Origin: Cochliopodium minus
Taxonomy: Eukaryota; Discosea; Himatismenida; Cochliopodiidae
Direction of reading: 5' to 3'
DNA length: 15,000 bases
NCBI GenBank assembly: GCA_024220525.1
Contig: JAMYWO010000183.1
Location: forward strand, 62,365-77,364
A program made the translations under genes and the position numbers. This document shows, one piece after another, positions 7,909 through 15,000 of the stretch (position 1 is its first letter; each line of letters starts with the position of its first letter). The notes below the pieces were generated by a model. That model did no database searches. It had not been told where the DNA came from and saw nothing but the letters and a program-made list of their open reading frames with translations.

Positions 7909-10900
7909 TTACAAATTTTCCTCTAACCTATCGATATATTTTTTCAATTCAATAGACAATTGTACAGGATCATTGAGATGATCTTTAAGACTAAGCAAAA
8001 CACTGTTAGTTCTAGCAATGACAGAAGATTTTTTCTTCTTCTTTCTGACTTTATGAACATTTTCAGGAGTATCAAGTGTCAAAGAGTGAGAAGAACCAGA
8101 ATGATTAAGAGTAGGAATAGAAGGAGTAGTACGAGACAAAACATTAGTATTGGAAGGCAAACTGCTCCTTCTCTCGAAGGACATGATATCCTCCGAAGAT
8201 TCTTTCTTCTTGATATTTAATTCAATGACGGAATTTCCAGAAAGACTATTGTTTTTCTCAACTTTTCTTTTCCAATCAATGATGAACTTTTTGTGGAATT
8301 TCCAGATGGATCCATCATCTTTGAATTTGTGAGTGTGTTTCTCGGTTTCCTTTTCCTTTTGAGGCAAAATGAGATTTTTATCGTACATAATGTTGGAGAT
8401 GATCAAACACTGAAATTCCGTGAACTCCAAGTTTTCTTTGAGCCAAGAAACAGCATTGCGAGCTTTAAAAAAATATGAATTTCTGTCCTCCAGAATCTTT
8501 TTCTTTTTGGAGACGCCAAATTTAGGATGAGACATAAGATTACAAATACTGTTCAGTGTGAGATCTTTCTTCGTCTCAAAGGAGATCTTCTCTTTTGGAC
8601 TTGGGGAGACATCAACATTATAATGCACAGTATTAGGAGTAGATTTTTCTCCAAAAAAATTTAAATTTTCAATTTCCCGAGCAGTGAACAAAGAAGCCTT
8701 TTTATTTTTAAAATTTTATTAAAAAATGAAAAAAATAAAAAAATTTAAATTCAAGATGATTTAAAAATAAGATGATTAATATTATTAAAAAATATTAAAA
8801 ATAAATAAAAATGACATATAAATTTGAATTAAAAATGATAAATATAAGATGATTAATTTAGTTAATATTAAAAATGAAATAATTATAAAATTTTGTTCAA
8901 AATTTTTCATATAAAAATTAAATAAAAAATTTTATTATAACATGAATTAAATGAGAGAAAGAACAAATTAAAAATAAAAAATACCTCATATTTGAAAGCC
9001 TTCTGCTCATGAAACTCCTCCAACTTCATTTTTTTGTGAAGAAAAGAAAGCGAAGGTTTTTTAGAAGAAACGTTTTTAGGGCTTTTGGGAGTATTGGAAC
9101 CTTTAGGACTCGGGCTTCTAGGACTTGTACTACGAGGGGTGGATTCTTTTCCATTTTGATTTTTTTTTTGGGTGAGTTTAGATATTATGATGAGAGCGCT
9201 TTTGGTTGTTTCGTAGAGATGCGTGTATTCTTCCTCGTTGATGCTCCCTTTCTTTTTCTCCAGGGCTTCCATCAGTTTTCCTTTGTTCTCGTAAAAGAGG
9301 TTGTTGAGATACTCCAAAGATGTGATGTTTTCCATTTTAAATTCTGGGTTGTATTTTGTGAATATTTTATCTGCAATAATTTTTTTTTTTTTATTTTTAA
9401 AAAAAGGATTAATGTCAAAATAAATTTTTTTTGAAAAGATAAGAAATTAAAAAAAAATTTTTTCAAAAATAAAAATAAAATAATAATGAATGATAAAAAT
9501 AATTTTTTTTTTATTGATTTTGAATAAAAAAATTGATCAAATAAAAATATTTTTTATTTTTTGATTAATTTTAAAATTTTAATAAAAAAATTGTTTTAGA
9601 TTTTTGTTTTATTTTTGAAATAATTTTACCTCTTAAATCGTAAGGATCAAATTTACAAATTTCTTCTAAAAAATCAGTAAACTTATTTCCATGATCCTCG
9701 AGCCACTGGTTAAACATGAGATAAGGCTCCTTCTCAAAACGAGCCTTGTTGGAAGAATACTGGAAGAGTTTGGTGACCTCCACCAAATTGCACGTGCACT
9801 GCGGAGTTAGCATGTTGTCGTCTTTTATTATTTTGAATTCTGAAGGGGATAGGAGGGAGGGGTTAATCAACCTTAAGTAAAATACTGCGCATAGTACTGT
9901 CATTCTTTTTTCTGGACAGATTTTTTCTGCGTATATACTTAACAAACTCATCACGATCCTTTTTTTTTTTTTTTTTGTTGAGATTAATTTTTAATTTAGA
10001 TTTTAATTTGGATTTTAATTCAAGATATTGAAATTGTCATGAAAAGTATTTTGAAATAAAATTAATTTTTTTATTCACATCATTGTTTTAGATCAATGTT
10101 TAAATTTTAAAATTCTTTCAAATTGAAATTATGTAAAGTTTACGAGAGGGAGTGTGAGGAATTTGTGTTTTTGTTGTTTATTGTCAATTAATTATTTTAG
10201 TAAAATTTAACTAAGTACCAAAATGTGAATATTTAATTGATTTTGATGAGAAAAAGAATTTTTTTTTTATGAATATATTTCAAATTAAAAGTTCAATGAA
10301 TAGATTGAGTGAAATTTGATGATTATTCCCAAAATTTGGGATAAATGATTTAAAATAACAGGATAATAAATAATAATAAAATAAGATTGAATTTTTTTTG
10401 GAAAGAATAGGTCTAGAAGATTACTGCGCTTGTATTGATTATATTTTTTACCTTAATTCAAATGGAAAATAATTATTGCTATCTTCTTTCAATATTTTGT
10501 CCAATATTCTTTCTGCCAATTGTTCCAATCCGATTTTATCTTTCTCTATCAGCTCTTGAGATCTATTTATAGGGAATAGGGATTTAAATATAGGGATATA
10601 TTGTTGATATAATTAGGTGAAATATTATATTCAGGATTAAATGATTAATAGAATAGATGTACTCAAATAAGAAAGATAAATCAAAATTAAATAAATTTTT
10701 TTTTTTCAGTTACTTTTTAACAAATGAGAATAACTGATTGGTGGGTGCTATTTCTTGCATTAATGTCGAAAATAAATAACTGAGATATTCTGTGCTTATA
10801 AATTTGTTATAGGAAGTTATTATTTTGGATGATAATGTATTTCCTCTGAAGATGGATGCTGATTGATCTATTTCGATTTGATCTTTGAATTCTTTTTTGA

Positions 10901-11177
10901 TGCATTTTCTCAGCAGTCTAAATACGCAATTGCTGGCATTTGCAATTTCGATAAGAGATGATGAGAATTTATCTTGTTCTTGCGTACCAATACAATCACC
11001 AAAAAACAGAAGAAATCTTTCAATTATAATAATTCAATAAATTAAAAATATTATTTTGACAAAAAAATTGGCAAAAATATTCATATAAAAGACGATGATA
11101 TTTGATTACTTGAAATCATTTGAACCAAAGCATAAATTTATCAATAGTTTCAAATTAGATATATTGCTTGGATCCAT
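7909..11177 (-). CDS. RasGAP–DEP domain protein
   Basis: Predicted GTPase-activating protein for Ras-type GTPases. Minus-strand exons 11177-11110, 11016-10714, 10562-10452, 9958-9630, 9370-8985 and 8697-7909 join in frame to 661 residues ending in TAA. The RasGAP domain spans about residues 40-265. It contains SIFRGNTLSSK with the arginine finger at R80, then YFPFELR, and the family's central motif as VFYLRLINPSLLSPSEF (residues 186-202). Residues about 345-373 form a basic, proline-directed Ser/Thr linker (STPRSTSPRSPSPKG) that looks disordered and phosphorylatable. Residues about 450-532 fit a DEP domain: ILEDRNSYFFKARNAVSWLK, a hydrophobic helix, and KDDGSIWKF in place of the usual Phe-Lys-Asp/Tyr-x-Phe end. 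DEP domains dock signalling proteins to membranes or receptors. A Ser-rich basic tail follows. The ATG lies behind an A run, with the Sel1 gene diverging from the same gap. RasGAP is very secure; DEP is likely. Confidence 0.88.
9959..10451 (-). other. 493-nt intron inside the RasGAP domain
   Basis: The longest intron in the window. It lies between YFPFELR and the MSLLSIYAEK exon, and skipping it restores the normal RasGAP spacing. Unlike the short introns it is not dominated by T homopolymers. Just inside the donor, an AG at about 10425 is followed by some 47 sense codons open in the incoming phase. I saw no tRNA, snoRNA-like box pair or mobile element. Confidence 0.6.
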
Positions 11178-11479
11178 TTTTTTTCTTTTTTTTCTTTTTT
11201 TTTCTCTTCCTTCTTATTCTAAATAATTGAATTTTAATTGAAACAAAAAAAGGAGGGGAAATGGTTATCACTTTAAAAATATTTCAAATGTTGATTTGAG
11301 GAATTAAATATTTTTGTTTTGAAAGGAGATAATAAAATTAAAAATTCAATCAAATTGAATTATCATCTATTTTAGTTCAAAGGAATAGATGATAAAATTA
11401 CAATAAATCGAATCTTGTATTTTTCAATTTTAACTGAAAATTTTTAATGATCTTGAAAAAATAAATATAAAAAAAAAAA
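11178..11479. promoter_or_regulatory. Divergent promoter region between RasGAP–DEP and the Sel1-repeat gene
   Basis: 302 bp between two start codons on opposite strands, with no coding segment. The part nearest RasGAP–DEP is a pyrimidine tract on the plus strand (TTTTTTTTC repeats, 11177-11220). The half nearest the Sel1 gene contains two perfect inverted repeats (11344-11360 and 11361-11394). An A run precedes the Sel1 ATG. Confidence 0.55.
11361..11394. repeat. Inverted repeat with perfect 11-bp arms in a divergent promoter
   Basis: Left arm TATCATCTATT (11361-11371) and right arm AATAGATGATA (11384-11394) are exact reverse complements around a 12-bp spacer. Directly before it, ATTCAAT and ATTGAAT (11344-11350 and 11354-11360) form another palindrome with a 3-bp spacer. 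The pair could be a dimeric factor site or form a hairpin. Confidence 0.75.
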
Positions 11480-12773
11480 ATGAATAAGAGGAAGATAGAT
11501 GAAGATGAGGATAATAATGAAGATGAACTGAAAAGAATAAAAATAGATGACACAAATATAGAGAAGAATTATGTAAACATATCAACAAAAGAGAGCGAAA
11601 TAGGATTGATATTCAAGTTATTATATGGAGTTGGAAAACCGATAAATGAGAAATCTGCCAAAGAATTGTGTTTCAAGCTGGTATCTGAAGGAAATTTATT
11701 TGCCAAAGGATATAGGAAATATCATGGATGGGGTTGTGAGGAAAATGTATTAGTATCATTCGAATATTTTAAATCGTATAATAAAGAAATGAAACAAATA
11801 GTATCAAAAGAGATTACAGGTATAAAAAAAAAAAAATTTTTTTTTATTTTCAAAGATTAATTTCCCTAACATATATTTCGAAAAGAATATAACAAAGAAA
11901 CATACAGTTACACACTTTACATGCTTGGTGAATGTTATCAGTACGGAAATGGAGTAATGATTGATGGAATGAAAGCAAGAAAGTATTACGATAAGGCAAT
12001 AGAACATGGTAATAGCATGGCGATGAATAATTTGGGGTACATGTATGAATTTGGAGGTAAAACTTATTCATTAAAAAATTTATTAATTTTTTTTTCTTTC
12101 CAAAACAAATCAGATGACATTGAACAAGATGTTGATAAAGCTTTTAAATTATATGAAAAAGCAGCCAACAACGAAAATTGTACCGGAATTTATAATTATG
12201 GCACTATGTTCGAAGAAGGAAAAGGTTAACAAAAAATTAGAATTTTTTTTTAATAAATTTTTTAATTAATTTTATTTAATAAAAGGAACAAATGTTTGTG
12301 TTGAAAAAGCCATAGAATTTTTTGAAAAGGCCGCTTCTTATTTGCATATTACTTCTCTGCTAAAACTTGGAAAAATTTTCAGAATTGGGATTGGAAATAT
12401 ACCTCCCAACCATCAAAAGTCTTTTTTTTATTACGATAAACTGTATAATTTGTATAAACAAACAAACAAGGAAGAAGAAAAGATTATAAACGCTTTTAGT
12501 AAAGCCCAACTTGTTATTCAAGGCAGGCAAATAGAATGGACGGAAAAGAATCATCTTTATTGGGGCATTCCTCATTCCATCAATCTTGTTATTCTTACTC
12601 TTTTGCTGATTTCTAAACATAGGAAAGAGAGCAAGGTTCCTTTTTGTCTTTTTCTTGTTCGGGGTATAACTTTGAGAATCATCACCTTTGTTTGTCATTT
12701 TTATCAGTTGAGTACTGAGCCCCCTATTTTTAACAAAAAAGAAAAACTTTTGAGAGAAAAGATTATCGAGTAA
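11480..12773 (+). CDS. Sel1-like repeat protein
   Basis: Exons 11480-11819, 11886-12056, 12114-12224 and 12286-12773 splice in frame (each of the first three leaves one base) to 369 residues ending in TAA. Introns are 66, 57 and 61 nt. The N-terminus is charged and carries short basic clusters (NKRKIDEDEDNNEDELKRIK) that could act as a nuclear signal. The middle, from about residue 69 to 265, is a run of Sel1-type repeats of 32-38 residues with the usual Gly/Tyr/Ala pattern: MLGECYQYGNG, ARKYYDKAIEHGNSMAMNNL, GYMYEFG, AFKLYEKAANNENC, YNYGTMFEEGKG, AIEFFEKAAS. Sel1 repeats form superhelical scaffolds that hold protein complexes together. The last 85 residues are not repeats: they start EWTEKNHLYWGIPHSIN and hold two hydrophobic helices (NLVILTLLLI and GITLRIITFVCHF). 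No signal peptide. Partner and pathway are unknown. Confidence 0.87.
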
Positions 12774-12944
12774 AATGAACAATGTTTCTTTTCTTTTTTT
12801 GTTTAAATTGATTTAAAAAATTTCTGAATTTCCATTTAAACTTTTTGTTTTTGTTTTTTTTTTTTGAATTCTTTCTTTCGTTGAAAAAAATAAAATTAAA
12901 ATATAAAAATAAAAAATAAAGATCTAATTTATAAATATATACCA
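12774..12944. other. Spacer between the Sel1-repeat and F-box/SPRY genes
   Basis: 171 bp of low-complexity AT-rich DNA: T-rich after the Sel1 stop, A-rich approaching the next ATG. It must hold the Sel1 3' end and the F-box gene promoter. Nothing more specific is visible. Confidence 0.5.
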
Positions 12945-14696
12945 ATGGCTGATAGTGCTGCATATATCAAATCTCCAAAAATTTCAAAAATTCTCACAAA
13001 AAAAGATGTGGAGATTTTATTTGGAGAATATAAAGGAGAATTATCTCCCTTTGAGAAACTCCCCAAGAATATCCTTTCCAACATCTTCAAATATATAGAT
13101 GTGTTTGATTTGGTGATGATGTGGTCATTGAATAGATATTTTCTTCATCTCCTCTCTAATTCTACCTGTGCCAAAATTGTCTGGAAAAATATCTGTTCAA
13201 ATTTCTTTGATGATTTAAATGAGCAAGAGATAGATTTGATAGTAGGAGGATTGGATAGAACAGAATACGAGAAACACTTGAATGATTATTGTTTATATTT
13301 CAAATATGGCCTCATTCCCAAATGGGATCAAATTAGACATGGAAAACAAGTGATAGTGAGTCCAGATGGAAAGACTATATTCACAGGTATATAAAAAAAA
13401 ATTTTTCTCAAAGAACGTATTTCACTTATATTTCGTTATAAATGAAATAATTTTACATAAAACATTTATGAGGAAACAAAAAGTTAAATAAAGCAAGAAT
13501 CGCATCGAAATTAAAACAATACAATAAAATATTTCACTTTCTTATAAAGATATCTTATTTCTGGGTCACAATGAGCAGCCCCCAAAAATTTTCATGGAAA
13601 ATCATTTGATTGAATTAGAAAGATTTAGTTCATATAAAGATATTGTGATTTCAATTATTCTATAAATCATCAGATATAAACAGATCTCGAAATTTTGATG
13701 TTAAGAAATTTCATATAATTCAAAATCTTTAAAAATCTTTAAATTATAAATTATTTTTTGATTTAAATTTAAATTGTTTTATTAATTCAAGTTTAATCAA
13801 TTCATAATTTTTTTTTTTAGCCAAGGGATACATTGCTTGGAATTGTGTCTTGTCAGAAAAAAGTTTAAAGGGAGGAGTTCACTTTGTTGAAGTTTTTCTC
13901 GATAGAACTGTAATTGATCATAAAAAGTCTTTTTTTTTTTTAAATAAAATGTAATGAACAGATAGGAGACTTTTTTTATGGAATAGCTGCTCCTAAAAAT
14001 CCAAGTATATTTTTGTTATTTAAATTTTTTATTTTTATTTATTTTTATTTTTTATTTTTTTTTATTTTATTTTTTATTTTTTTTATTTTTTTTATATTTT
14101 TTATTTTATTTTTTTTTTATTTTTAAGGCGACATACCTTATGATGGTTGTATTGGAGGTAGTGGACCTACTTGGACAGTTGGATATGACCTGAGATTTAA
14201 TGATAAGTGTATGCAGCATACTTTAAACGTAAACTATTTTCATCATTATTTTTTTTTTAAAAGATTTTTTTTTTTATCAATTAATTTGGTGTGAACATTT
14301 TAAGTTAGTTTTTATTTTTTATTTTTTTATAAGATTTTTAATTAATATTGTTATTTTTTTTTTATTTTTTTTTTATTTTTTTTTATTTTTTATTTATTTT
14401 TGTATTTTTAGTTGGATAAAGTAGGAAAAATAGACGAATGCGTGTTTGTTGGGATGATAATAGATTTTGAAGAAAAGACAATGTCATACGTCATCAACAA
14501 TGGTCAACCCATACTTGCTTATTCCAACATCCCCGAAGAAGTCCATATTTTCAACTGTGTCGCGGACGAATTGATCATGACTTTCACTCGCCACATCATT
14601 GGAAGATCTTCCATTCAAAATTATTTAAAAAATCCTCTTCCTTTTCAAAGCAAATACAAAAAATCAGAGTGGGTCAACGAAAGAATTGATTTATAA
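12945..14696 (+). CDS. F-box/SPRY domain protein
   Basis: Exons 12945-13386, 13821-13909, 13962-14004, 14128-14228 and 14412-14696 splice in frame to 319 residues ending in TAA. Residues 39-84 form an F-box: LPKNILSNIFKYIDVFDLV followed by WSLNRYFLHLL and VWKNI. F-boxes bind Skp1 and place the protein in an SCF ubiquitin ligase. From about residue 136 a SPRY domain follows: VIVSPDGKTIF, GGVHFVEVFLDRT, GDFFYGIAAPKNPS, PTWTVGYDLR, then VFVGMIIDFEEKTMSYVINNGQPI, the typical late-SPRY strand with Asn-Gly. SPRY normally recognises the target protein. The F-box plus SPRY layout is the one found in FBXO45/FSN-1 proteins, but orthology is not established. The neighbouring Sel1 gene is on the same strand 171 bp upstream. 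The 434-nt first intron contains a possible alternative exon. Confidence 0.88.
13387..13820 (+). other. 434-nt first intron of the F-box/SPRY gene
   Basis: Donor GTATAT and a T-run acceptor delimit this intron; its removal gives an uninterrupted SPRY start. Composition is more balanced than in the shorter introns. It contains an in-phase open segment after an AG at 13548-13549 (see the findings). Confidence 0.75.
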
Positions 14697-14905
14697 ATTA
14701 AAACTTTTAAAGAAAATTGAATTTTTTTTAATGTTTTTTTAAATTTTTAAAATTTTTTTTGTTGTGAAATGATAGAGTTTTGTAATCAAAGTTTTTACCA
14801 AAATTTTTTATTGTTCAATAAAATTTTCTTTTTTTATTTTTTTAATGTAAGAATTTTTTAATTTTTTAATTGAAATTTTTTTAAAAACGGTTTTTTAATT
14901 TTTTA
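14697..14905. other. 3' flank of the F-box/SPRY gene
   Basis: Noncoding T-rich sequence after the stop codon. An AATAAA at 14817-14822, about 120 nt past the stop, is a reasonable polyadenylation signal candidate. No gene is visible here. One undetermined base (N) lies at the end of the stretch. Confidence 0.5.
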
Positions 14906-15000
14906 NATAAAAAATAAAAAATAAAAAATAAAAAATAAAAAATAAAAAATCAAAAATAAAAAATCAAAAAAATAAAAAATCAAAAAAATAAAAATAAAAA
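14906..15000. repeat. A-rich microsatellite (TAAAAAA-type units) reaching the window edge
   Basis: Runs of AAAAAAT units, with CAAAAA variants in the second half, continue to the last base. The tract is preceded by an N, which suggests an assembly difficulty. It has no coding potential. Confidence 0.9.

Noticed and set aside
9009-9434. 141-residue plus-strand frame
   Set aside because: It lies antisense to a RasGAP–DEP exon that joins its neighbours in frame. Its Arg/Phe-rich content is the complement of the SP/TP linker.
12360-12782. 140-residue minus-strand frame opposite the last Sel1 exon
   Set aside because: It is an antisense shadow of an exon whose plus-strand frame continues the Sel1 repeats.

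Overview
This window is nuclear DNA from a very AT-rich, intron-dense microbial eukaryote. Every confident gene is split by GT–AG introns that are mostly 50–300 nt long, and start codons sit behind runs of A. No gene shows a bacterial layout. The gene content fits an amoeboid protist: a classical tyrosine phosphatase, a COP9 signalosome subunit, a RasGAP joined to a DEP domain, a Sel1-repeat protein and an F-box/SPRY protein. Dictyostelid-like, heterolobosean and Anaeramoeba-like lineages are all possible, and I cannot choose between them from sequence alone. Tryptophan is consistently TGG, and both TAA and TGA end genes, so the code looks standard.

Layout: (1) 1–1770 (+), the 3' part of a protein tyrosine phosphatase with WPD loop and HCSAGIGRT signature. 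(2) About 2014–2375 (+), a small frame-broken ORF with a signal peptide. (3) 2469–4807 (−), an S1/P1-type zinc nuclease with signal peptide and C-terminal membrane anchor. (4) 4948–5728 (+), a 175-residue helical protein that I cannot name. (5) 5906–7618 (−), COP9 signalosome subunit 3, whose ATG is an exon by itself. (6) 7909–11177 (−), a 661-residue RasGAP–DEP protein. (7) 11480–12773 (+), a 369-residue Sel1-repeat protein. (8) 12945–14696 (+), a 319-residue F-box/SPRY protein. The window ends in an A-rich microsatellite.

The genes do not form an operon or an obvious single pathway. CSN3 and the F-box protein both belong to the cullin-RING ubiquitin system: the signalosome deneddylates cullins, and F-box proteins deliver substrates to SCF ligases. 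The phosphatase and RasGAP–DEP protein are signalling components, and the nuclease acts at the cell surface or in the lumen of an endomembrane compartment.

The five right-hand genes (4948 onward) splice in frame without correction. The three left-hand genes (1–4807) each carry a single-base-sized frame problem, which suggests local base-calling errors in homopolymers or, less likely, decaying genes. I found no RNA genes, transposons, CRISPR arrays or viral sequence.
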